Shown here one piece after another: positions 23,811-32,405 of a stretch of 40,509 nt of DNA. How positions within the stretch are numbered: the stretch's first letter is position 1; every line of letters starts with the position of its first letter. This DNA is from Streptomyces phaeochromogenes. Lineage in GTDB: Bacteria; Actinomycetota; Actinomycetes; Streptomycetales; Streptomycetaceae. A program made the position numbers and the translations under genes. Below the pieces are notes generated by a model. It did no database searches. It was not told the origin of the DNA and saw only the letters and a list, made by a program, of their open reading frames with translations. The stretch covers positions 1-40,509 of the forward strand of contig NZ_LIQZ01000226.1 of assembly GCF_001418655.1 (NCBI RefSeq). The letters are read 5' to 3'.

Positions 23811-26369
23811 ATGGGACGCGGCAAGCTTCGGATCTACCTCGGTGCGGCACCGGGCGTCGGCAAGACGTACGCGATGCTGTCCGAGGCGCACCGACGCGTC
23901 GAGCGGGGCACGGACTGCGTGGTGGCCTTCGTCGAGCACTACGACCGGCCGCGCACCGAGGTCATGCTGCACGGTCTGGAGCGGATCCCCCGCCGGGAGA
24001 TCTCCTACCGGGACACCGTCTTCACCGAGATGGACGTCGACGCAGTCCTGGAGCGCGACCCGGCCGTCGCCCTGGTGGACGAACTGGCCCACACGAATGT
24101 CCCCGGCTCCCGGAACGCCAAGCGCTGGCAGGACGTCGAGGAACTCCTCGCCGCCGGGATCGACGTCGTCTCCACGGTCAACATCCAGCATCTGGAGTCG
24201 CTCGGTGACGTCGTCGAGTCGATAACAGGAGTACGGCAGCGCGAGACCGTCCCGGACGAGGTGGTGCGCCGGGCCGACCAGATCGAGCTCGTCGACATGT
24301 CGCCCCAGGCGCTGCGCCGCCGGATGGCGCACGGCAACATCTACAAGCCCGACAAGGTCGACGCGGCCCTCTCCAACTACTTCCGCCCCGGCAACCTCAC
24401 CGCACTGCGCGAACTGGCGCTCCTCTGGGTCGCCGACCGCGTCGACGAGTACCTCCAGCAGTACCGCGGCGAGCACGGCATCCGCTCCACCTGGCAGGCC
24501 CGCGAACGCATCGTCGTGGGCCTGACCGGCGGACCCGAGGGCCGCACGCTGATCCGCCGTGCCGCCCGGCTCGCGGAGAAGGGCGCCGGCGGCGAGGTGC
24601 TCGCCGTCTACATCGCCCGCAGCGACGGCCTGACCTCCGCCTCGCCCAAGGAACTCGCCGTCCAGCGCACCCTCGCCGAGGACCTCGGCGGCACCTTCCA
24701 CCACGTCATCGGCGACGACATCCCGTCCGCGCTGCTGGAGTTCGCCCGCGGGGTCAACGCCTCCCAGATCGTGCTGGGCTCCTCGCGGCGCAAGGCCTGG
24801 CAGTACGTGCTCGGCCCCGGTGTCGGCGCCACGGTCGCCCGGGAGTCGGGGCCCGACCTGGACGTGCACATCGTCACGCACGACGCGGTCGGCAAGGGAC
24901 GCGGACTGCCGGCCGCCCGGGGATCGCGGCTCGGCCGGTCCCGGATCATCGCTGGCTGGCTGGTCGGCGTCGTCGGCCCGGCCCTCCTCGCCCTGCTGCT
25001 GACCCATGGCGCGTCGAACCTCGGGCTCGCCAACGACATGCTGCTCTTCCTGACACTGATCGTCGCGGCGGCCCTCCTCGGCGGGCTGCTCCCGGCGCTC
25101 GCCTCGGCTGCCCTCGGCTCGCTGCTGCTGAACTACTACTTCACCCCGCCACTGCACCGGATGACCATCGCCGACCCCAAGAACATCGTCGCCATCGTGA
25201 TCTTCGTGGGCGTCGCGGTGTCGGTGGCCTCCGTGGTGGACCTGGCCGCCCGCCGCACCCACCAGGCCGCCCGGCTGCGGGCCGAGTCCGAGATCCTCTC
25301 CTTCCTGGCCGGCAGCGTCCTGCGCGGCGAGACGAGCCTGGACGCCCTGCTGGAGCGGGTCCGCGAGACCTTCGGCATGGAGTCGGTGGCCCTGCTGGAG
25401 CGGGAGAGCGACGTCGACCCGTGGACCTGCGCCGGCAGCGTCGGCCCGCACCCGCCGACGCTCCCCGAGGACGCGGACGTCGACATGCCGGTCGGCGACC
25501 ACACCGCGCTCGCCCTCTCGGGCCGGGTCCTGCCCGCCGAGGACCGCCGGGTGCTCGCCGCCTTCGCCGCCCAGGCCGTCGTCGTCCTGGACCGCAAGCG
25601 CCTCCAGGAGGAGGCCGAGCAGGCCCGCGCACTCGCCGAGGGCAACCGCATCCGTACGGCGCTGCTGGCGGCTGTCAGCCATGACCTGCGCACCCCGCTG
25701 GCCGCCATCAAGGCCGCCGTGTCGTCGCTCAGGTCCGACGACGTGGCCTGGTCCGAGGAGGACGAGGCCGAGCTCCTGGAGGGCATCGAGGCGGGCGCCG
25801 ACCGGCTTGACCACCTGGTCGGCAACCTCCTCGACATGTCCCGCCTGCAGACCGGCACGGTCACCCCGCTGATCCGCGAGATCGACCTCGACGAGGTCGT
25901 CCCGATGGCCCTCGGCGGAGTACCGGAGGACAGTGTCGAGCTGGAGATCCCCGAGACGCTGCCCATGGTCGCCGTCGACCCCGGCCTGCTGGAGCGCTCG
26001 GTCGCCAACATCGTCGAGAACGCCGTCAAGTACAGCCCCGCCGACGAGCGGGTCCTGGTCGCCGCCAGCACGCTCGGGGACCGTGTGGAGGTACGCGTGG
26101 TGGACCGTGGCCGCGGGGTCCCGGACGAGGCGAAGGACCGTATCTTCGCGCCCTTCCAGCGGTACGGGGACGCCCCGCGCGGCTCCGGCGTGGGCCTCGG
26201 CCTCGCGGTCGCCCGGGGCTTCGCCGAGGCCATGGGCGGCACCCTCGACGCCGAGGACACCCCCGGCGGCGGCCTCACCATGGTCCTCACCCTCAGGGCG
26301 GCCCCCGCCCACCCGACACCCTTCGTGGACGTCACCGCATTCGCAGAACCGGAAAGGCAGGCTTCATGA
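23811..26369 (+). CDS. kdpD: Sensor histidine kinase KdpD
   Basis: An 852-residue full-length KdpD: an N-terminal KdpD domain with Walker A GAAPGVGKT (residues 11-19) and VALVDELAHTN, a universal-stress-like domain (about 220-370), four closely spaced membrane segments of DUF4118 (about 380-480), a GAF-like region, HisKA with His624 in AVSHDLRTPL, and an ATPase domain with GSGVGLGLAVARG. KdpD senses K+ limitation or ionic stress and phosphorylates KdpE; in several bacteria it binds c-di-AMP in the USP region. Its stop overlaps the kdpE start by four bases. The kdpFABC pump genes are not in this window. Confidence 0.93.
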   Translation: MGRGKLRIYLGAAPGVGKTYAMLSEAHRRVERGTDCVVAFVEHYDRPRTEVMLHGLERIPRREISYRDTVFTEMDVDAVLERDPAVALVDELAHTNVPGSRNAKRWQDVEELLAAGIDVVSTVNIQHLESLGDVVESITGVRQRETVPDEVVRRADQIELVDMSPQALRRRMAHGNIYKPDKVDAALSNYFRPGNLTALRELALLWVADRVDEYLQQYRGEHGIRSTWQARERIVVGLTGGPEGRTLIRRAARLAEKGAGGEVLAVYIARSDGLTSASPKELAVQRTLAEDLGGTFHHVIGDDIPSALLEFARGVNASQIVLGSSRRKAWQYVLGPGVGATVARESGPDLDVHIVTHDAVGKGRGLPAARGSRLGRSRIIAGWLVGVVGPALLALLLTHGASNLGLANDMLLFLTLIVAAALLGGLLPALASAALGSLLLNYYFTPPLHRMTIADPKNIVAIVIFVGVAVSVASVVDLAARRTHQAARLRAESEILSFLAGSVLRGETSLDALLERVRETFGMESVALLERESDVDPWTCAGSVGPHPPTLPEDADVDMPVGDHTALALSGRVLPAEDRRVLAAFAAQAVVVLDRKRLQEEAEQARALAEGNRIRTALLAAVSHDLRTPLAAIKAAVSSLRSDDVAWSEEDEAELLEGIEAGADRLDHLVGNLLDMSRLQTGTVTPLIREIDLDEVVPMALGGVPEDSVELEIPETLPMVAVDPGLLERSVANIVENAVKYSPADERVLVAASTLGDRVEVRVVDRGRGVPDEAKDRIFAPFQRYGDAPRGSGVGLGLAVARGFAEAMGGTLDAEDTPGGGLTMVLTLRAAPAHPTPFVDVTAFAEPERQAS

Positions 26370-27049
26370 CCCGCGTCCTCGTGGTCGACGACGAGCCGCA
26401 GATCACCCGAGCCCTCGTGATCAACCTCAAGGCACGCAAGTACGAGGTCGACGCGGCCCCCGACGGCGCCACCGCCCTCCAGCTCGCTGCCGCCCGGCAC
26501 CCCGACGTCGTCGTGCTCGACCTGGGCCTGCCCGACATGGACGGCGTCGAGGTGATCAAGGGGCTGCGCGGCTGGACCCGTGTGCCGATCCTGGTGCTGT
26601 CCGCCCGGCACTCCTCCGACGAGAAGGTCGAGGCCCTCGACGCGGGCGCCGACGACTACGTGACCAAGCCCTTCGGCATGGACGAGCTGCTGGCCCGTCT
26701 GAGGGCCGCCGTCCGCCGTGCCGAGCCCAACGGGGGCGACGAGGAGGACGTGATCGTCGAGACCGAGGACTTCACCGTCGACCTGGCCGCCAAGAAGGTC
26801 AACCGGGACGGCCGCGACGTGCGCCTCACCCCGACCGAGTGGCACCTCCTGGAGGTGCTGGTGCGCAACACGGGCCGCCTGGTCAGCCAGAAACAGCTGC
26901 TCCAGGAGGTCTGGGGCCCCTCCTACGGCACCGAGACGAACTATCTGCGGGTCTACATGGCCCAGCTGCGCCGCAAGCTGGAGACGGACCCGGCGCATCC
27001 CCGCCACTTCATTACGGAGCCGGGTATGGGGTACCGGTTCGAGAAGTGA
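26366..27049 (+). CDS. kdpE: Response regulator KdpE (OmpR/PhoB family)
   Basis: A 227-residue regulator with receiver domain (VVDDEPQI, phospho-acceptor Asp52 in VVVLDLGLPDMDG, Lys101 in VTKPFG) and a C-terminal winged helix ending EPGMGYRFEK. The ATG overlaps the kdpD stop (ATGA), so it is co-translated with its kinase. It normally activates the kdp K+ pump operon; since that operon is absent here, targets may be elsewhere or may include the neighbouring K+-transport genes. Confidence 0.93.
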   Translation: MTRVLVVDDEPQITRALVINLKARKYEVDAAPDGATALQLAAARHPDVVVLDLGLPDMDGVEVIKGLRGWTRVPILVLSARHSSDEKVEALDAGADDYVTKPFGMDELLARLRAAVRRAEPNGGDEEDVIVETEDFTVDLAAKKVNRDGRDVRLTPTEWHLLEVLVRNTGRLVSQKQLLQEVWGPSYGTETNYLRVYMAQLRRKLETDPAHPRHFITEPGMGYRFEK

Positions 27050-27117
27050 GCCCGCTTCGGGTCGTACGCCGGTTCGAGTGGCGGCACCAGGGGTACGTAG
27101 ACGTCAGCGCCCCCCGG

Positions 27118-27123
27118 TACGCT
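27118..27123 (+). promoter_or_regulatory. Possible -10 box of a leaderless OB-fold gene
   Basis: TACGCT is followed by six bases and then the ATG at 27130, with no ribosome binding site in between. No good -35 is visible, so the promoter is tentative. Confidence 0.4.
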
Positions 27124-27129
27124 TCAGAT

Positions 27130-27528
27130 ATGAGCGCTGTTCCTCGTTCCGAAAAGCCGGCGGGCCGGTTCCGGCGGATGATCGACCGGCTCTCCTCCTC
27201 CCAGGAGGACCTGGAGTCGGAGGAGCTGCGCGAGGACACAGAGACCGCGGGCTGTACGCGTATCGGTGACTGCCGGGACCGACAGGTGGTCACCGTTACT
27301 GGTACCTTGCGCACGGTCACCCTGCGCCCGAGGGCCGGTGTCCCGGCCCTGGAGGCCGAGCTGTTCGACGGTTCGGCAGCCCTGGACGTGGTGTGGCTCG
27401 GCAGGCGCTCCATAGTGGGGATAGAACCGGGGCGCAAGCTGATCGCATCGGGCCGGATCTCGATGAGCCGGGGCCGCCGGGTGCTGTTCAATCCCAAATA
27501 CGAACTCAGACCCCTCGGACGGGAGTAG
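27130..27528 (+). CDS. OB-fold nucleic acid binding domain protein
   Basis: A 132-residue protein: a charged N-terminal helix (RFRRMIDRLSSSQEDLESEEL), a CxxxxxC pair (CTRIGDC), then an OB-fold running from VTVTGTLRTVTLRP through ELFDGSAALDVVWLGRR to RGRRVLFNPKYEL. This is the actinobacterial RecG-wedge-like OB-fold protein found next to DUF3159 in mycobacteria. A nucleic-acid role is likely but unproven. ATG 27130 lacks a ribosome binding site and may be the first codon of a leaderless message. The DUF3159 gene starts four bases after its stop. Confidence 0.85.
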   Translation: MSAVPRSEKPAGRFRRMIDRLSSSQEDLESEELREDTETAGCTRIGDCRDRQVVTVTGTLRTVTLRPRAGVPALEAELFDGSAALDVVWLGRRSIVGIEPGRKLIASGRISMSRGRRVLFNPKYELRPLGRE

Positions 27529-27531
27529 CCG

Positions 27532-28251
27532 GTGACGTCGCTCGACAAGCCGACCGAAGACGCCCAGCGGGATTCGCGGGCGGTGACCGAGGCCGCGCTC
27601 TTCGAGGCGTTCGGCGGTCTGCGGGGCATGATCGAGACGGTCCTGCCGGGCCTGCTCTTCGTCACGATCTTCACGATCAACAAGGACCTGCACTCGGCCG
27701 CCATCGCGGCCCTCGGTGTCTCGATCCTGCTGGTCGTGGTCCGCCTGGTCATGAAGGACACCGTCAAGCACGCCTTCAGCGGCGTCTTCGGTGTGGCCTT
27801 CGGCGTGGTCTTCGCGATGATGACGGGCAACGCGAAGGACTTCTACCTGCCGGGCATGCTCTACACGCTCGGACTCGCCCTCGCCTACATCATCACCACG
27901 CTTGCGGGAGTTCCGCTGATCGGGCTCATTCTCGGCCCGGTCTTCAAGGAGAACCTCTCCTGGCGTACGCGCAACCCCGGTCGTAAGACGGCCTACGCGA
28001 AGGCCAGTTGGGCCTGGGGTCTCATCCTGCTCGCCAAGTGCGCGATTCTGTTCCCGCTCTACTGGTGGGCCGACACGACTCAGTTCGGCTGGGTCCTGAT
28101 CGCGTTGAAGATCCCGCCCTTCCTGCTCGCGGTCTGGCTCACGTGGGTCTTCCTGGCGAAGGCTCCGCCGCCGATTGATGTCTTCGCCGAGATGGAGGCG
28201 GAGGAGCGGGCCGAGAAGGAGCGGGAAGCGGCGGCTCGGTCTGCCGATTAG
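27532..28251 (+). CDS. DUF3159 membrane protein
   Basis: A 239-residue integral membrane protein with about six hydrophobic segments, a conserved N-terminal part (FEAFGGLRGMIETVLPGLLF), the motif NPGRKTAYAKASWAWGL, and a charged C-terminal tail rich in Glu and Arg. DUF3159 proteins are actinobacterial and of unknown function; the fixed neighbourhood with TrkA-type proteins and a K+ transporter makes a role in ion homeostasis possible. GTG 27532 has GGGAG upstream and follows the OB-fold gene by three bases, so the two are one operon. Confidence 0.87.
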   Translation: MTSLDKPTEDAQRDSRAVTEAALFEAFGGLRGMIETVLPGLLFVTIFTINKDLHSAAIAALGVSILLVVVRLVMKDTVKHAFSGVFGVAFGVVFAMMTGNAKDFYLPGMLYTLGLALAYIITTLAGVPLIGLILGPVFKENLSWRTRNPGRKTAYAKASWAWGLILLAKCAILFPLYWWADTTQFGWVLIALKIPPFLLAVWLTWVFLAKAPPPIDVFAEMEAEERAEKEREAAARSAD

Positions 28252-28317
28252 GCACCGGTGCCTTTGTGTGCCCCGAGGGCTGCCGCCCCCGGACCTCCGC
28301 TATCGGCCTGAACGGCC

Positions 28318-28343
28318 TTGTCCTCAAACGCCGGACGGGCTGG
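28318..28343. repeat. Copy of a common Streptomyces intergenic repeat
   Basis: The segment containing CTCAAACGCCGGACGGGCTG (28323-28342) matches, from memory, a half-palindromic sequence found many times between genes in Streptomyces chromosomes. Only one arm is present, placed between the DUF3159 stop and the shared terminator. No search could be run to count copies. Confidence 0.55.
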
Positions 28344-28393
28344 ATGGTGCCGGACCGGGCTGAGACGTAGAGCCGGACCAAGCTGAAATTGAA

Positions 28394-28421
28394 GGGCGCT
28401 CGGAGATGTCTCCGAGCGCCC
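28394..28421. terminator. Bidirectional terminator between DUF3159 and trkA genes
   Basis: A 13-base inverted repeat (28394-28406 with 28409-28421) whose innermost pair must open for a loop. It lies between convergent genes, with AT-rich flanks on both sides. Confidence 0.82.
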
Positions 28422-28454
28422 CTCCATTTGTCTCCGTACGTCAGCCGTCCGTGG

Positions 28455-29132
28455 TCAGCTCGTCGTCTCCTCGCGACGCACCGACAGCAGGTCCTCCAGC
28501 TGTTCCTCGCGGGCCTGGGCCGCCACGAAGAGGAGTTCGTCGCCTGCTTCCAGGGAGTCCTCCCGGGTGGGCGTGAGGACCCGGGTGCCGCGGATGATGG
28601 TGACGAGGGACGTGTCCTCGGGCCAGGCCACTTCGCCGACCTGGGTGCCGGCCAGGGCCGACTCCGGGGGCAGGGTCAGTTCGACGAGGTTGGCGTCGCC
28701 GTGGCTGAAGCGGAGGAGGCGGACCAGGTCGCCGACGCTCACCGCCTCCTCGACCAGGGCCGACATCAGACGGGGGGTCGAGACGGCGACGTCCACGCCC
28801 CACGACTCGTTGAACAGCCATTCGTTCTTGGGGTTGTTGACGCGGGCGACGACCCGCGGAACCCCGTACTCCGTCTTGGCGAGGAGCGACACGACGAGGT
28901 TCACCTTGTCGTCGCCCGTCGCCGCGATGACCACGTTGCAGCGCTGCAGCGCGGCCTCGTCCAGCGAAGTGATCTCGCAGGCGTCGGCGAGCAGCCACTC
29001 CGCCTGCGGGACGCGCTCGACCGAGATGGCGGTCGGCGCCTTGTCGATCAGCAGGACCTCGTGCCCGTTCTCCAGGAGCTCGCCCGCGATCGAGCGGCCC
29101 ACCGCACCGGCACCGGCAATGGCGACCCTCAT
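28455..29132 (-). CDS. TrkA/RCK-family potassium regulatory protein (second of pair)
   Basis: A 225-residue cytosolic protein with an N-terminal Rossmann (RCK_N/TrkA_N) domain, MRVAIAGAGAVGRSIA, with acidic residue in LLIDKAP for nucleotide ribose, and a C-terminal RCK_C domain (about 140-215). Such subunits bind NAD(H), ATP/ADP or c-di-AMP and gate K+ channels and transporters. The ATG shares one base with the stop of the upstream trkA gene (TGATG), indicating strict coupling. It corresponds to one member of the mycobacterial ceoB/ceoC pair. Confidence 0.9.
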   Translation of the reverse strand: MRVAIAGAGAVGRSIAGELLENGHEVLLIDKAPTAISVERVPQAEWLLADACEITSLDEAALQRCNVVIAATGDDKVNLVVSLLAKTEYGVPRVVARVNNPKNEWLFNESWGVDVAVSTPRLMSALVEEAVSVGDLVRLLRFSHGDANLVELTLPPESALAGTQVGEVAWPEDTSLVTIIRGTRVLTPTREDSLEAGDELLFVAAQAREEQLEDLLSVRREETTS

Positions 29133-29803
29133 CAGTGACCGCCTTCTTCCTCGGGGCCCTCGGCGAACGACGCCTCGACCTTCTCGACGTCGTCCGTACG
29201 CATCATCACGTGCACCAGGTCGCCCTCCTGCAGCACCGTCTGCGAGGTGGGCAGCACCGCTTCGCCCAGCCGGGTGAGGAAGGCCACGCGCACACCGGTC
29301 TCCTCCTGGAGCCGGCTGATCCGCTGACCGACCCAGGCCGTGGACGCGTGCACCTCGGCGAGCTGCACCCCGCCCGTGGGGTCGCGCCACAGCGGCTCGG
29401 CGCCCGACGGCAGCAGCCGGCGCAGCATCTGGTCGGCGGTCCAGCGCACGGTGGCGACCGTCGGAATGCCCAGCCGCTGGTAGACCTCGGCGCGGCGGGG
29501 GTCGTAGATGCGCGCCGCGACGTTCTCGATGCCGAACATCTCGCGGGCCACCCGGGCGGCGATGATGTTCGAGTTGTCACCGCTGGAGACGGCGGCGAAT
29601 GCACCGGCGTCCTCGATGCCCGCCTCGCGCAGGGTGTCCTGGTCGAAGCCGATACCGGTGACACGACGGCCGCCGAACCCGGAGCCCAGTCGTCGGAAGG
29701 CGGTGGGGTCCTGGTCGATCACGGCGACCGTATGCCCCTGTTGCTCCAGGGTCTGGGCAAGAGCGGAACCCACTCTTCCGCAGCCCATGATGACGATGTG
29801 CAC
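29132..29803 (-). CDS. TrkA/RCK-family potassium regulatory protein (first of pair)
   Basis: A 223-residue RCK protein: GTG-initiated MHIVIMGCGRVGSALA Rossmann domain with VIDQDP for the nucleotide, then an RCK_C domain from about residue 140 (GGVQLAEVHASTAW onward) and an acidic C-terminal tail. GGAAGGA precedes the start on the minus strand. With its overlapping partner it probably forms a hetero-oligomeric gating ring. The membrane partner is not a classic TrkH/G channel here; the nearest candidates are the KimA-like importer transcribed divergently and the 31-residue membrane peptide immediately upstream. Confidence 0.9.
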   Translation of the reverse strand: MHIVIMGCGRVGSALAQTLEQQGHTVAVIDQDPTAFRRLGSGFGGRRVTGIGFDQDTLREAGIEDAGAFAAVSSGDNSNIIAARVAREMFGIENVAARIYDPRRAEVYQRLGIPTVATVRWTADQMLRRLLPSGAEPLWRDPTGGVQLAEVHASTAWVGQRISRLQEETGVRVAFLTRLGEAVLPTSQTVLQEGDLVHVMMRTDDVEKVEASFAEGPEEEGGH

Positions 29804-29938
29804 GACCGTCCTTCCGGTGTGAAAAGTTGCTGATCAGGCTGATACGCCAAGACAGCGTCTCAGACCGACGCCCAAGCTACACACGCGCGGTCCGCAGGGG
29901 GCACCCCTTGTGCACGATCGCCCGCGGGATCCCGGCGA

Positions 29939-30034
29939 TCAGCGACGGCTGATGCTGCGCACGCTGACGAGGGTGAGGATCCCGAGGCCTACGAGTCCGG
30001 CGGCGGCGCCGATGAGTTCCGCGGTGGCGTGCAT
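29939..30034 (-). CDS. 31-residue single-pass membrane peptide upstream of the trkA pair
   Basis: A short gene running from ATG 30034 to TGA 29939. The start has a near-perfect ribosome binding site GGAGG (30043-30039) four bases upstream. The product begins MHATAELIGAAAGLVGLG, has one hydrophobic helix of about 20 residues, and ends in the basic tail SVRSISRR, so it should insert with the C terminus in the cytoplasm. It lies 135 bases upstream of the trkA pair on the same strand. Its size and form recall KdpF, the small subunit of the Kdp pump, but no sequence identity is claimed. Real gene status rests on ribosome site, clean membrane helix and location. Confidence 0.6.
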   Translation of the reverse strand: MHATAELIGAAAGLVGLGILTLVSVRSISRR

Positions 30035-30227
30035 GGAACCTCCATGAAGTGGCAAGGGGCGGCAAAGTTTTGGCTTTTTTCATATAGGCATGCGGCTTTG
30101 CCCAGCGGTGGAATCCGCAACCGGGCCCGTACGGGATTTCACTCGGAGGGCAGACGAGGGACGGCCGCTCTGTCCTCCGAGCGATGCCGAGGGCGGGGGA
30201 GGGTGGGCGTGGCCGTGTTCGACCGCT

Positions 30228-30233
30228 TACGAT
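30228..30233 (+). promoter_or_regulatory. Possible -10 box of a leaderless transporter gene
   Basis: TACGAT lies seven bases before the GTG at 30241, and no ribosome binding site is present. A matching -35 is not clear. Confidence 0.4.
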
Positions 30234-30240
30234 CCTCTGC

Positions 30241-32292
30241 GTGTCCAAACTGACCGACGTGCCCAAACGGATCTTGATCGGGCGCGCACTGCGCAGTGAC
30301 CGGCTCGGAGAGACACTCCTGCCGAAGCGCATCGCACTCCCCGTCTTCGCTTCCGACCCGCTCTCCTCCGTGGCGTACGCACCCGGGGAAGTGCTCCTCG
30401 TCCTTTCCATCGCGGGCGTGTCGGCCTATCACTTCAGCCCCTGGATCGCGGTCGCGGTCGTCGTGCTGATGTTCACCGTTGTGGCCTCGTACCGGCAGAA
30501 CGTGCACGCCTACCCCAGCGGCGGCGGCGACTACGAGGTGGCCAACACCAACCTCGGCCCCAAGGCCGGCCTCACCGTCGCCAGCGCGCTGCTCGTCGAC
30601 TACGTCCTGACCGTCGCGGTGTCGATCTCGTCCGGCATCGAGAACCTCGGCTCGGCGGTCCCGTTCGTCGTCGAACACAAGGTGCTCTGCGCGATCGCCG
30701 TGATCGTGCTGCTCACGCTGATGAACCTGCGCGGGGTCAAGGAGTCCGGGAAGCTCTTCGCGATCCCGACGTACGTCTTCGTGGTGGGCGTCTTCCTGAT
30801 GATCGCGTGGGGCGCCTTCCGCGGATTCGTCCTGGACGACACCATGAAGGCGCCGACCGCCGACTTCGAGATCAAGGCGGAGCACCAGGGGCTCGCGGGC
30901 TTCGCCCTCGTCTTCCTGCTGCTGCGCGCCTTCTCCTCCGGCTGTGCCGCGCTCACCGGCGTCGAGGCCATCTCCAACGGTGTCCCGGCCTTCCGCAAGC
31001 CCAAGTCCAAGAACGCGGCGAGCACGCTCGCGGCCATGGGCCTGCTCGCCGTCACCATGTTCTGCGGCATCATCGGCCTGGCCATGGCGACCAACGTCCG
31101 CATGGCCGAGAACCCGGCCCACGACCTGCTGAAGAACGGCGTGGAGGTCGGCGCCGACTACGTCCAGAACCCGGTGATCTCCCAGGTCGCCGAGGCCGTG
31201 TTCGGCGACGGCAGCTTCCTGTTCATCGTGCTCGCCGCGGCCACCGCGCTCGTGCTCTTCCTGGCCGCGAACACCGCGTACAACGGCTTCCCGCTGCTCG
31301 GCTCGATCCTCGCGCAGGACCGCTACCTGCCGCGCCAGCTGCACACCCGCGGCGACCGGCTCGCCTTCTCGAACGGCATCGTGCTGCTCGCCGGCGCGGC
31401 CATCCTGCTCGTCTGGGTCTACGGCGCCGACTCCACGCGGCTCATCCAGCTGTACATCGTCGGCGTGTTCGTGTCCTTCACGCTCAGCCAGACCGGCATG
31501 GTCCGGCACTGGAACCGCCACCTGGCCACCGAGAAGGACCAGGCCAAGCGCCGCCACATGGTCCGCTCCCGGGCCATCAACGCGTTCGGCGCCTTCTTCA
31601 CCGGCCTGGTCCTGGTCGTCGTCCTCGTCACCAAGTTCACGCACGGCGCCTGGGTCGCACTGCTCGGCATGGTGATCTTCTACGCCACGATGTCCGCGAT
31701 CCGGAAGCACTACGACCGGGTCACCGAGGAGATCGCCGCCCCCGAGGGGCCGTCCGACGACAGCGTGCGCCCCTCCCGTGTCCACTCCGTCGTGCTGATC
31801 TCGAAGATCCACCGGCCGACGCTGCGGGCCCTCGCGTACGCCAAGCTGATGCGCTCCGACACCCTGGAGGCGCTCAGCGTCAACGTCGACCCGGCCGAGA
31901 CGAAGGCCCTGCGCGAGGAGTGGGAGCGGCGCGGCATCACCGTGCCGCTGAAGGTCCTCGACTCGCCGTACCGCGAGATCACGCGGCCGGTCATCGAGTA
32001 CGTGAAGGGGCTGCGCCGCGAGTCCCCGCGCGACGTGGTGTCGGTGATCATCCCCGAGTACGTGGTCGGGCACTGGTACGAGCAGCTGCTGCACAACCAG
32101 AGCGCGCTGCGGCTCAAGGGGCGGCTGCTGTTCACGCCGGGCGTGATGGTGACGTCCGTGCCGTACCAGCTGGAGTCGTCCGAGGTGGCCAAGAAGCGGG
32201 CCCGCAAGCGGCAGGACTGGACCGCGCCGGGTTCCGTGCGGCGTGGTCCGGCCGAGGACCGGCCGAAGGAGCCGACGTCCCCGAAGAGCTGA
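30241..32292 (+). CDS. APC-superfamily transporter, KimA-like K+ importer
   Basis: A 683-residue membrane protein with about twelve membrane segments and a cytosolic C-terminal domain of about 200 residues. Its segments closely resemble Bacillus subtilis KimA as I remember it: SDPLSSVAYAPGE, AYPSGGGDYEVANTNLG, LLVDYVLTVAVSISSG, AFSSGCAALTGVEAISN and GDRLAFSNGIVLL. KimA is a high-affinity K+/H+ symporter inhibited by c-di-AMP through its C-terminal domain. GTG 30241 has no ribosome binding site and may be leaderless. It is divergent from the trkA pair and the small membrane peptide. K+ as substrate is inference from family resemblance and neighbours. Confidence 0.85.
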   Translation: MSKLTDVPKRILIGRALRSDRLGETLLPKRIALPVFASDPLSSVAYAPGEVLLVLSIAGVSAYHFSPWIAVAVVVLMFTVVASYRQNVHAYPSGGGDYEVANTNLGPKAGLTVASALLVDYVLTVAVSISSGIENLGSAVPFVVEHKVLCAIAVIVLLTLMNLRGVKESGKLFAIPTYVFVVGVFLMIAWGAFRGFVLDDTMKAPTADFEIKAEHQGLAGFALVFLLLRAFSSGCAALTGVEAISNGVPAFRKPKSKNAASTLAAMGLLAVTMFCGIIGLAMATNVRMAENPAHDLLKNGVEVGADYVQNPVISQVAEAVFGDGSFLFIVLAAATALVLFLAANTAYNGFPLLGSILAQDRYLPRQLHTRGDRLAFSNGIVLLAGAAILLVWVYGADSTRLIQLYIVGVFVSFTLSQTGMVRHWNRHLATEKDQAKRRHMVRSRAINAFGAFFTGLVLVVVLVTKFTHGAWVALLGMVIFYATMSAIRKHYDRVTEEIAAPEGPSDDSVRPSRVHSVVLISKIHRPTLRALAYAKLMRSDTLEALSVNVDPAETKALREEWERRGITVPLKVLDSPYREITRPVIEYVKGLRRESPRDVVSVIIPEYVVGHWYEQLLHNQSALRLKGRLLFTPGVMVTSVPYQLESSEVAKKRARKRQDWTAPGSVRRGPAEDRPKEPTSPKS

Positions 32293-32405
32293 GGATCAGG
32301 GGGCAGGGGGCCTACGGGTTCGTGGTGAGCGGCCGGGCGGTGTCCACGTAGAGTGGTGGGCTGTTGTCCGGCCGTTCCCCATTTCGCATCTGGAGTCACC
32401 CCGCC

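Noticed and set aside
30035..30240. A c-di-AMP (ydaO-type) riboswitch in front of the KimA-like gene
   Set aside because: The gene appears leaderless, and the 200-base gap lacks the conserved multi-helix pattern; no supporting stems were found.
29877..30410. A 177-residue minus-strand frame across the trkA/KimA intergenic region
   Set aside because: It overlaps the start of the transporter gene on the other strand, has no ribosome site and no domain; the 31-residue peptide in a different frame is better supported.
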